Assembly (NCBI GenBank): GCA_002371755.1
Contig: DFGM01000059.1
Coordinates: 7,946 to 20,325 of the forward strand
Source: Verrucomicrobia bacterium UBA3750
Lineage (GTDB): Bacteria; Verrucomicrobiota; Kiritimatiellia; RFP12; UBA1067
Reading direction: 5' to 3'
DNA: 12,380 bases
In this document: positions 1 through 7,206 of the stretch, one piece after another
Layout: every line of letters starts with the position of its first letter
Numbering within the stretch: the first letter of the stretch is position 1
Notes under the pieces: generated by a model
Seen by the model: the letters and a program-made list of their open reading frames with translations, nothing else
The model's database searches: none
What the model was told of the DNA's origin: nothing
Position numbers and translations under genes: made by a program

Positions 1-586
1 CGAATATCCAGCCGACGTTGCCCTTGGTGCCGAACTTCTCCAGCACTTTGAGGATGATGTCCTTCGCGCTCACGCCGGGCTTCATCTTGCCCTTGAGCTT
101 GATGGCGCGCACTTTCGGAGCAGGAATATGGAAGGCTCCGCCCGCCATGGCTACGGCGATGTCTATGCCGCCCGCACCTATTGCAATCTGGCCGATGCCG
201 CCTCCGGTGGGGGTGTGGCTGTCGCTGCCCAGAAGCGTGGTGCCGGGCTTGCCGAACCGCTCCAGATGCAATTGGTGGCAGATCCCGTTGCCGGCCTTCG
301 AGTAGATAATGCCGTAACGCTTGGCTATGGAGGCGAGGAAATCGTGGTCGTCGGCGTTTTCGAAGCCGATTTGCACGGTATTGTGGTCTACATAGGATAC
401 GGCGAGGTCGTTCTTGATGTGGTCCACACCCATGGATTCAAACTGCAAGTAGGCCATTGTGCCCGTGGCGTCCTGCGTCAGGGTCTGGTCAATGCGGATT
501 CCGATTTCGGAATCCTTTGAAGGGTCTCCCTCCACGATGTGGGAGGCGAGAATCTTCTGTGCCACGTTCATGGGTGCTTTTTTCAT
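1..586 (-). CDS. acnA: Aconitate hydratase, Aquifex-type (N-terminal part, cut by the window edge)
   Basis: The protein would interconvert citrate and isocitrate through a [4Fe-4S] cluster in the cytoplasm (TCA cycle and 2-oxoglutarate supply). Only the first 195 codons are in the window; family members are about 640-660 residues. Visible aconitase signatures are QDATG (residues 38-42), the DHNT motif (67-70), H104 within GICHQLHLERFGKPG, and the SDSHT motif (121-125) followed by a glycine-rich stretch. The wording of the N-terminus matches the Aquifex-type/putative aconitase subfamily rather than E. coli AcnA or AcnB; a 3-isopropylmalate dehydratase large subunit (LeuC) is the main alternative but fits less well. 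The start is ATG at 586, with AAGGA 9 nt upstream. The ATG overlaps the recJ stop as ATGA, so translation is probably coupled. The cluster-binding cysteines lie outside the window. The symbol is given by function; the subfamily differs from E. coli acnA. Confidence 0.88.
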   Translation of the reverse strand, partial: MKKAPMNVAQKILASHIVEGDPSKDSEIGIRIDQTLTQDATGTMAYLQFESMGVDHIKNDLAVSYVDHNTVQIGFENADDHDFLASIAKRYGIIYSKAGNGICHQLHLERFGKPGTTLLGSDSHTPTGGGIGQIAIGAGGIDIAVAMAGGAFHIPAPKVRAIKLKGKMKPGVSAKDIILKVLEKFGTKGNVGWIF

Positions 587-2403
587 GTTGCCTGATCCTT
601 TTTGAGGCTATGGCCGTCCGCCGGAAGCATGTCGACGATGCTTATTTCGGGGTGGCGCGCGCCATAATCTGAAATGGTTATCGTGAAAGAGATGTCGAAC
701 TTCCTGCCGGGGACGGCTCTCAAGCGTTCAGCCATGTCGCCATGCCCCCACCATATGGCCCTGGGCATGGCGTTTTCTGCGAAGAGGAGCTGGATATGCT
801 GGCCTCTGGTGCCCATGATGCGGATGCCGCCGCTGGCCAACGTGACGCCGGAGATGGCGAACACGGGCTCCGGGTTGCCTTCGCCGAACGGTTCCATGCG
901 CGCTATTTGCTCGGCGAGTTCCAAGGTGATTTCCGCCGGCTTCAGATACATATCTACCGAACGCGAGGCGCAGGCGGCGGCAGGGATGGATTTCGCCTGC
1001 GCAAGGCAAGCCGCGTCGAAAGTCTTGCGAAACTCTTCGACGGCTCCTTCTTTCACGGTGAGTCCGGCGGCCGCCGCATGTCCGCCGAATTGCGAAAGCT
1101 GCGCCGAAGATGCCGCAAGCGCAGCCCTCACGTTGTATCCGGCCGGCGCTCGCGATGAACCCTTGCCATCCACGAGCACGCACACAGGCACCTGCGGGTC
1201 GAGCCTTTCCATAAGACGCGAGGCCACGATGCCCGAGACGCCGGGATGGACGTCTGGGTCGGAAGACGGGAAATCTATTACTTGCGAGTTCGCGCCTTTT
1301 GCGAGATGGCGGATTGCGGCTTCCGTCATGCGCTGCTCTATGGAACGGCGGGACGAGTTGCACACGTCGATTTCCATGGCAAGCGCACGCGAAATCTCGC
1401 GGTCTTTCCCGGGACAAAGGAGAAGGCGCAAAGCGTTAGATGAAGAAGAAAGCCTGCCTGCCGCATTGATGCGAGGACCGAGAACGAAACCGAAGTCCCG
1501 CGTGGTGAGCCTTTCCGCCCCAGACCTCGCCGCACGCAGATGGAGTTCCCGCAGCCCCACTGGAGCCCAGTGCTGGAAGTGCTTCAACGCTTCCGCCACG
1601 AGTATCCTGTTCTGTTCGCCAAGCGGCATGATGTCGGTTACCGTCGCTAGGCCTGCAAGCGTGAAAAGCATCCCCCCCAGACCCTTGGCCACTTCGGGGT
1701 CGCCGGATTCTTCACGCGCTTTTTCGACAAGACGGTTCGCCAGAAAATACGCCACCGCAGCTCCGCAAAGGTCGGAAAGCCTCGGAGTGGAGGAAACCTT
1801 CGGATTCACCAAGGCGGCGGCAGCGGGAAGCACTTCGCCCGGAAGATGGTGGTCGGTGACGACCACTTTGACGCCATGCGCTGTTATCGCGGCTATCTGG
1901 TCGACCGCATTGACGCCATTATCCACGGTGACGAGCAGCTTGACGTCGGGATGGTCGAAAAAGAGTCGCGACACAGAAGCTTCCGTAAGGCCGTATCCTT
2001 CTGTGAGACGTTCCGGGAGGAATGTGGCAACGCGCCTTGCGGCATCTTCTTCGCTGCATTTGAACAAGGACTTTACGATTCCCCGCAGAGCCATCGCCAT
2101 AATCGCCGTGGCGCACACGCCATCGCAATCATAATCGCCGAAGATGACGGTTTTATCGCCGTTTCTCAGGGAAGAGAGGATGACGCCCGCCGCTTCATCC
2201 ACCTGATCCAGTTCTCCTGGAGGGGCGAGGTTGCGCCAGTCCGGGTTGAAGAAGCCGTGGAGAGATTCGGGTGTGATGCCGCGCAATGCGAGAAGCCTCG
2301 CTGCGATGCGAGGCATTCCCGCCTTGGCCAGCGCCTCAACCGACGCTTCCGCGACCTCTTTCTCGAACCAAGCGCCCACGCTCAGATCTTCACTTCGTGG
2401 CAC
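583..2403 (-). CDS. recJ: Single-stranded-DNA-specific 5'-3' exonuclease RecJ
   Basis: RecJ degrades single-stranded DNA 5' to 3' in recombination and repair. With 606 residues it is close to the usual size (E. coli 577). The DHH domain shows all metal-binding motifs: GDYDCDG (D90, D92, D94), TVDNG (D161), TDHH (D184-H186) and TVTDIMPL (D257). RINAAGRL (311-318) follows. The DHHA1 domain carries HPGVSGIVASRL (386-397) and FGGHAAAAGL (439-448). A C-terminal OB-like segment includes RMEPFGEGNPEP. The longest reading starts with GTG at 2403 and overlaps ilvE by 22 nt. A second GTG at 2379 lies just after the ilvE stop and keeps the conserved N-terminal Trp (VGAWF). Neither start has a good ribosome binding site, so the true start is undecided and translation likely depends on ilvE. 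The 3' end overlaps acnA by 4 nt. The reading frame is intact with no missing catalytic residue. Confidence 0.95.
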   Translation of the reverse strand: MPRSEDLSVGAWFEKEVAEASVEALAKAGMPRIAARLLALRGITPESLHGFFNPDWRNLAPPGELDQVDEAAGVILSSLRNGDKTVIFGDYDCDGVCATAIMAMALRGIVKSLFKCSEEDAARRVATFLPERLTEGYGLTEASVSRLFFDHPDVKLLVTVDNGVNAVDQIAAITAHGVKVVVTDHHLPGEVLPAAAALVNPKVSSTPRLSDLCGAAVAYFLANRLVEKAREESGDPEVAKGLGGMLFTLAGLATVTDIMPLGEQNRILVAEALKHFQHWAPVGLRELHLRAARSGAERLTTRDFGFVLGPRINAAGRLSSSSNALRLLLCPGKDREISRALAMEIDVCNSSRRSIEQRMTEAAIRHLAKGANSQVIDFPSSDPDVHPGVSGIVASRLMERLDPQVPVCVLVDGKGSSRAPAGYNVRAALAASSAQLSQFGGHAAAAGLTVKEGAVEEFRKTFDAACLAQAKSIPAAACASRSVDMYLKPAEITLELAEQIARMEPFGEGNPEPVFAISGVTLASGGIRIMGTRGQHIQLLFAENAMPRAIWWGHGDMAERLRAVPGRKFDISFTITISDYGARHPEISIVDMLPADGHSLKKDQAT

Positions 2404-3407
2404 CAGCCGTGCTTGTCTTCAAGCGTGCCGTACTGGATGCCCTGGACAGTGTCGTAGAGTTTCTGGAGATGCGGCCCCACTTCATCCGGGCTGCTGATCT
2501 TGATGACCTCTTCGCCGCGCGTGATTTCGTAGACAGGCGTGACTACGACGGCAGTGCCGCAAGCGGCGACTTCCGCGAACTCCTTGATTTCCTCGTAGGG
2601 GACCGGGCGGCATTCCACCTTCCAGCCGAGATCTGCAGCACACTGTTTGAGGGACATGTTGGTGATGGAGGGGAGCACCGAGTGGCTGTCAGGTGTCACG
2701 TATGTGCCGTCCTTCTTGATGGCGAGGAAGTTTGAGGTCGAGAACTCTTCGACGAAGGAGTGGGTCTTTGCATCGAGATAGAGTTCCACGGGCCAGCCGT
2801 CGTGCTTGGCCTTTTCGTGCGCGTAGAGGGAAGCGCAATAGTTGCCGCCCACCTTCACGTCGCCCATGCCATGAGGCGCCGCACGGTCCCAGTCGTCGAG
2901 GATGACGGCGCGGACCGGCTTGAGGCCGCCCTTGTAGTATGCGCCCACCGGCATGACCATGACGATGAAGGTGTATTCCTTTGCCGGAGCGACGCCTATC
3001 TGCGGACCCGAGCCGATGAGGAGCGGACGGACATAGAGCGAGCCGCCAGTGCCGTAGGGCGGCACGAACTCTTCGTTGGCGCGGATTACGCGCTCTACGG
3101 CGTCGATGAACATCTCCTGCGGGACTGGCGGCATCACGCAACGGACGGCAGTGCGGTACATGCGCTTGGCGTTTTCGTCTGGACGGAACAGCATGATTTT
3201 GCCGTCTTGGCGGCGAAACGCTTTCATGCCTTCAAAGCATTCCTGCGAGTAGTGGAGGCAGGCGGCGCCGATGTGGAGGTTGATGAAGTGCTCTTTCACG
3301 AGCTCTCCCGCATCCCAAGCGCCGTCGCGCCATGTGTAGCGGATGTGGCAGTTTACGTCGGAGAAGCCGAAGCCCAGCTTCGCCCAATCTATGTCTGTTC
3401 TTGGCAT
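2382..3407 (-). CDS. ilvE: Branched-chain-amino-acid aminotransferase (BCAT, fold-type IV PLP enzyme)
   Basis: The enzyme transfers the amino group between glutamate and branched-chain 2-oxo acids, the last step in valine, leucine and isoleucine synthesis. The 341-residue length and the sequence match the longer BCAT form found in Gram-positives and eukaryotes (start LGFGFSDVN, CFEGMKAFR at 57-65, YVRPLLIGSGPQIGV), rather than the roughly 310-residue E. coli form. The PLP lysine is K185 in GDVKVGGNY. EEFSTSNFLAI (220-230) and LPSITNMS (245-252) are the cofactor and substrate motifs expected downstream. The start is ATG at 3407 with AAAGGAA about 8 nt upstream. It sits 28 nt after the DUF2723 gene and overlaps recJ, which marks it as a member of the same operon. 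Nothing in the sequence suggests damage or transfer. Confidence 0.95.
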   Translation of the reverse strand: MPRTDIDWAKLGFGFSDVNCHIRYTWRDGAWDAGELVKEHFINLHIGAACLHYSQECFEGMKAFRRQDGKIMLFRPDENAKRMYRTAVRCVMPPVPQEMFIDAVERVIRANEEFVPPYGTGGSLYVRPLLIGSGPQIGVAPAKEYTFIVMVMPVGAYYKGGLKPVRAVILDDWDRAAPHGMGDVKVGGNYCASLYAHEKAKHDGWPVELYLDAKTHSFVEEFSTSNFLAIKKDGTYVTPDSHSVLPSITNMSLKQCAADLGWKVECRPVPYEEIKEFAEVAACGTAVVVTPVYEITRGEEVIKISSPDEVGPHLQKLYDTVQGIQYGTLEDKHGWCHEVKI

Positions 3408-3435
3408 TGATGTAATTCCTTTGTTTGTGATTGTG

Positions 3436-6400
3436 TCAGAAAGTGCGTTTCTGCGCGCGTTTGATGAGGGGCTCGGCGATTTCGTAGAGCTCCTGGTCGG
3501 TGCGCATGCGCTCTATGGTCTCGTTGTAGTTCAGCCTTATGGCCTGCTGGAGGGAGCGCAAAGCCGCCTGGCGGCGCCCAAGCTTGTGCTGGAGTTTGCA
3601 GAGATTGATCCATGGCTCGTGGCCGGCGTCGGGAGCCTTTGCGACGAACCTCGACAAGGCAGTTTCGGCCTGTGCGTCCATGCCGGCCGCGAGGAGAATG
3701 CTCGATACCGCAAGAAGTTCGCTCGGATTCTCCGAAGCGGCGGCGCGGTCTTTGACGAGATTCGCTGCGGCATTCACTCTCCCGAGCTCGTAGTAGCTCT
3801 GTGCCAGCATGAACCTTTCCGCCGGGGAAAGTTCGCCCATGCTCCTCTTCGCCTCGAGTTGATCGAGCCGCGCATACGTAATCTTGAGGCGCTCGACATA
3901 TTCGCGGATGCGTCCGGTGCGCGTGTTGTTCGGGTCGAGATGATCGGTGTAGTCCATGAGCTCCAGGACGGCATCCCACTTGCGCTGCGGCATGAGAGCC
4001 TCTTGCGCGTAGCGGAAAACGGCTTCCGGCGAGGCCGGGTAGAGCAAGACGGCTTCACGGTATGCCTGCGCCGCTTCCGCCCTGCGGCCCTGCTTTGAGT
4101 AGAGCCCGGCAATGGCGGCGCGCAGCTTGGAGAAGGATTTCTGCCCGGCAAAGTCGCGCCTGTACATCGGGTCCTTGAGGAGACGGCGAACATACCAATC
4201 CCAGAAATCGCGGTCCTTTGCGGCCCTCTTTGCATCGTAGGGGTCAGGGTCTTTGCCAATCTTCATGATGAGCCCGTGCGGCGAAAGATACGGGTACATC
4301 CAAGGAATGACGTAGCTTTCCTCCACGTAGAAATCGTGTCGGGTGCGGTCGTGCTCCCACATCATTCGCGTGAGAATGCCGTTTATCTCCATCACGCCCA
4401 GTGCGCCTGTGACCTGGACCCTTCCGTTCTCAATCTTTATGTCGCCATTCGCAGGTCTCAGACCGCGCTGAACCTCGTCGAGGTAGATGTTGAACGCGTC
4501 GGCGGAATCTTCCTTGGCGGGAATCCAAATCTCGTCGCCATAGAGGTCGCGCTCCACAGCCATGTATGTATCGTCCGCAAGCGCGTTCTGGGTGATGAGA
4601 TAGACGTCTGGGCGGAAGTTTGCCGAGTAGATCATGTAAGTCGGCACGAACCGCCCCGGGTCGGTGCCGCCGAAGAAGATGGAGAAGGGCTCCATCGGCT
4701 CCGGCCAATCCGGGTCCGGGAGCGGCTCTTCATCCGCCACGAGCTGTTCCTTTATGGCTTTTGCGCCATCCAGTTGGTACGCGCCGAACTGCCAGCCGAA
4801 GGTGTGGCCGTTTTGTTCGCAGCCGCCGAGCTCGAACACCATGCGCTTGTCGGTGTAGTTCTGTATGAGAGGGAACGCGAGCGCCACGAAGAGCACTATG
4901 CCCGAATAGAACGCCACCACTTTGGCCGGGTCCAGGAGGATGCGCGGGGTCTTCGGGAACTTTCTTTCCACCCAAGCCACAATGCTCGGCAGCGCCGCTC
5001 CGGCGAAGACGAGCCCGTAGCCGATCCAGAGCGCGATCATCGCGTGCGACGAGATGAACTTCACCTTCTGGATGAAGCCGTCCTGCACGTCGCCTTTGAC
5101 GTTCGCAAGGAGCATGAGGAGCGAGCTCATCATGAAGAAGCATGCCGCAGCCGCGCCCATCCACTGCCAGAAGACCTTGCGCTCGGTCTTCTTGACCACC
5201 CACTTCACAGAGGCGAAGGTGACGACGATGAATGGTATCAAGAGGTCGGTGAACTGCTGTTTCACATCGCCCAGATAGTGCCACATCTGGCCGAAGAAGA
5301 ACTTGACGAACTCTATCGCCCCGCCGGTGTGCTGGATGCCGATTGCCTCGTACTGTCCGCGCTGCAAGGCGTGTTTGAAGCCTTCCCAGGTGCGGGGGAA
5401 GCCCCAGTTCATGGGCGGGTTGCGCAAATCGGAGACGATTGGCATGTAGGCGTAGAAGGAGACGCCGAGCTGCGTGAAGAATGCCGCTCCCGCCACGCTC
5501 CTCCCGTTCGGCAATGTCGCCCAGGCAAGCGCGAGAAGTGCGAAGTTCCACGCGATCGGCCAGCAGAACCACCAGCTCGCCGGATGCGTGAGACCGTTCA
5601 TGGCGCCGTTCTTGAGAAGCGTGAAAGCGGCGATTTGCAATCCTGCCGCCGGAATGGCGAAGAGGATGCCTTTCTTTGTGCAAAGGCAGAGTGCGAAAAG
5701 CCCGGCAATGAGCGCCCAGAAAATCGCGGTGGATTTGCCCCACGGGTATTCCGGCCCGCGGTAGCCGGCGAGATCCGCAGCAGGCACGTTCGCTGCAAAT
5801 ACGATTGCTGCTATTGCAAGCGCTGCCGCGACTCCAAGAAACTTGAGCGCTTTCCTGGAACTTTCGGGGACGCCTTCCTTCAAGCCTTTCCAGCTGAAAT
5901 CGAAGTCTTCCAGCGATGAAATCGCAGCAACGACGACCGATGCCGCCGCGAGTGCGCCTATTATCCCGTAGCGCCACGGCTCTATGAGAGGCGCAATAGA
6001 TGCCGATGCGTCAGCCCATTCCGCCTTGTGCGTAAAGAGTGTGGACGCGAGAACCATGAGCGCTACGCCCGCGCCGCCCCCGTACATAAGGATGTCCTGC
6101 CTGCGGTCTTTCGCTCCTTGCGCGGCGCTATCCCCCTTGGTTTTCTTCGCCATCGCCGCAACGATACTGCCGATGACAAGCACAAGCCCTATAATAAGGA
6201 AAAGGGTGGAAGGGCAGCTCGCCGTCGCTTTCAACGCCTCGTGCTTGGCTATCACATCGTTCTGCATGTAGAGGTTCGCGCGCTGGAGCGAGCCGACCTG
6301 CAGCACCTGGTAGGTGAGCGCGGCAGGCACGAGGTAGATGAATACGTCTCGGAACATCCCAATGTTCCTCACGGCAATGACAATCGCAAGGGGCACAATG

Positions 6401-6993
6401 GCGAATACGAGCACCTGGTAGTTGGTAAGACCCAAGCCGAATATGAACGCCGTAAGCCACAATGCCTTGTCGGTGGGTTTCCTGAGCCAACGGTAGGAAA
6501 GGAGGAATACCCACATGAGGAAGAGTGCGTTGAGCGAATAGATTTCCACAATCGTGCTCTGGCTCCACTCTACGGGGGAAAGGGCGAAGGTAAGCGCACC
6601 CGCCACGCTGCCCGCGAACGCGAAGAGACGCGACCCCTTGTTATTCTCTTCGCCTCCAAGGAAGTCCAGCGAGCTCCGGCATATGAGCATCGCCGTGCAA
6701 CCCGCCGCAAATGCACCCGCGACAGCGGAAAAGCAACTTACTGCCCAAGCCGGGGTAGGATGCCCCATGTAAGTAACCCATGAGAACAGTTTGCAGAATA
6801 TCCACGAACACAGCGTCCAGAACGGGTATCCCGGAGGATGCGGCACACCCAGATGCGCAGCCGCAGTCGCAAGCTCGCCTGAATCTTCAAGACCTACCGA
6901 CGGACCCAGTGTGCAGAAATATACGGCAAACGACACCAACGTCGCCGTCCAGAACGAAGCCCAATCCAGCTTTGAGAAAAACTTGTCTTTCAT
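3436..6993 (-). CDS. DUF2723 (TMEM260-like, GT-C-type) polytopic membrane protein with C-terminal TPR domain
   Basis: This protein has about 1185 residues. After TM1 (about residues 14-30 from this start) comes the conserved first external loop with the DUF2723 pattern LGPSVGLEDSGELATAA and then HLGVPHPPGYP. The acidic residues in this loop are typical of GT-C-fold glycosyltransferases. More than ten hydrophobic segments follow up to about residue 700, the last in the stretch VVAFYSGIVLFVALAFPL. A soluble part follows with GGTDPGRFVPTYMIY, which resembles the conserved post-membrane segment of bacterial DUF2723 proteins. Helical repeats from about residue 965 to the end (YSKQGRRAEAAQAYREA; ERFMLAQSYYELGR; LGRRQAALRSLQQAIRLN) are TPR-like. 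The human DUF2723 protein TMEM260 is an O-mannosyltransferase, so protein glycosylation is plausible, but the acceptor here is unknown. A GTG at 7002 extends the frame by three codons. I chose ATG 6993 because the promoter -10 lies at 7005-7010, which leaves GTG 7002 upstream of the predicted transcript start. Confidence 0.88.
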   Translation of the reverse strand: MKDKFFSKLDWASFWTATLVSFAVYFCTLGPSVGLEDSGELATAAAHLGVPHPPGYPFWTLCSWIFCKLFSWVTYMGHPTPAWAVSCFSAVAGAFAAGCTAMLICRSSLDFLGGEENNKGSRLFAFAGSVAGALTFALSPVEWSQSTIVEIYSLNALFLMWVFLLSYRWLRKPTDKALWLTAFIFGLGLTNYQVLVFAIVPLAIVIAVRNIGMFRDVFIYLVPAALTYQVLQVGSLQRANLYMQNDVIAKHEALKATASCPSTLFLIIGLVLVIGSIVAAMAKKTKGDSAAQGAKDRRQDILMYGGGAGVALMVLASTLFTHKAEWADASASIAPLIEPWRYGIIGALAAASVVVAAISSLEDFDFSWKGLKEGVPESSRKALKFLGVAAALAIAAIVFAANVPAADLAGYRGPEYPWGKSTAIFWALIAGLFALCLCTKKGILFAIPAAGLQIAAFTLLKNGAMNGLTHPASWWFCWPIAWNFALLALAWATLPNGRSVAGAAFFTQLGVSFYAYMPIVSDLRNPPMNWGFPRTWEGFKHALQRGQYEAIGIQHTGGAIEFVKFFFGQMWHYLGDVKQQFTDLLIPFIVVTFASVKWVVKKTERKVFWQWMGAAAACFFMMSSLLMLLANVKGDVQDGFIQKVKFISSHAMIALWIGYGLVFAGAALPSIVAWVERKFPKTPRILLDPAKVVAFYSGIVLFVALAFPLIQNYTDKRMVFELGGCEQNGHTFGWQFGAYQLDGAKAIKEQLVADEEPLPDPDWPEPMEPFSIFFGGTDPGRFVPTYMIYSANFRPDVYLITQNALADDTYMAVERDLYGDEIWIPAKEDSADAFNIYLDEVQRGLRPANGDIKIENGRVQVTGALGVMEINGILTRMMWEHDRTRHDFYVEESYVIPWMYPYLSPHGLIMKIGKDPDPYDAKRAAKDRDFWDWYVRRLLKDPMYRRDFAGQKSFSKLRAAIAGLYSKQGRRAEAAQAYREAVLLYPASPEAVFRYAQEALMPQRKWDAVLELMDYTDHLDPNNTRTGRIREYVERLKITYARLDQLEAKRSMGELSPAERFMLAQSYYELGRVNAAANLVKDRAAASENPSELLAVSSILLAAGMDAQAETALSRFVAKAPDAGHEPWINLCKLQHKLGRRQAALRSLQQAIRLNYNETIERMRTDQELYEIAEPLIKRAQKRTF

Positions 6994-7004
6994 GTCAGGC
7001 ACAT

Positions 7005-7013
7005 ATTATATCA
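7005..7013 (-). promoter_or_regulatory. Extended -10 promoter TGATATAAT for the DUF2723-ilvE-recJ-acnA operon
   Basis: On the minus strand the sequence reads TGATATAAT, a perfect -10 hexamer with the TGn extension. The hexamer is at 7010-7005, so transcription should start near 6998, only about 5 nt before ATG 6993. No -35 resembling TTGACA is seen at the expected distance, which is normal for extended -10 promoters. There is no ribosome binding site before the ATG, consistent with a leaderless or near-leaderless message. Confidence 0.65.
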
Positions 7014-7205
7014 TATTTCTCGCGCTGCGGGTAGCGGGCAGGGCACGCGTGAACCCGCTCTGCCGCCGTTGTTCTCGACGAAGGAGCGCGGTTCGTCGAT
7101 AGTGCCGCCCTGCGTGACGTGGCCGTTGACGAGGATGTATTCCCAGCCCGGATCGACGCGCCCTGCGAACACGGGCGCGGTGGGTGGTGGTTGCTCGCGG
7201 CGTGC
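7011..7205 (-). other. Coding-like open fragment without a start, between nfnB and the DUF2723 gene (possible gene remnant)
   Basis: This stretch is open for 64 codons on the minus strand and ends in TGA at 7011-7013. It has no ATG and no ribosome binding site. The inferred peptide includes VDPGWEYILVNGHVTQGG, followed by TIDEPRSFVENNGG, with a residue mix more protein-like than the other frames. The Y-x-L-V-N-G-x-V-T pattern faintly recalls the C-terminal strand of amidohydrolases, but I cannot assign it. It may be the tail of a decayed gene or chance openness in GC-rich DNA. No convincing terminator is visible here; an AGCGGG/CCCGCT pair at 7033-7038 and 7054-7059 is too short and lacks a T run. 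nfnB transcripts may therefore continue into the DUF2723 operon. Confidence 0.25.
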
Positions 7206-7206
7206 G

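Noticed and set aside
674..2134. Long plus-strand open frame (486 codons) opposite recJ
   Set aside because: It lies antisense to a gene with all RecJ motifs. Open antisense frames are expected in GC-rich coding DNA, and the peptide has no recognisable domain.
4276..5919. Plus-strand open frame of 547 codons opposite the DUF2723 gene
   Set aside because: It is the shadow of a conserved membrane protein gene. Its Arg/Glu/His-rich content is typical of an antisense frame.
7000..7002. GTG at 7002 as the DUF2723 start
   Set aside because: It would lie upstream of the transcript start predicted from the -10 at 7005-7010. ATG 6993 is the better choice.
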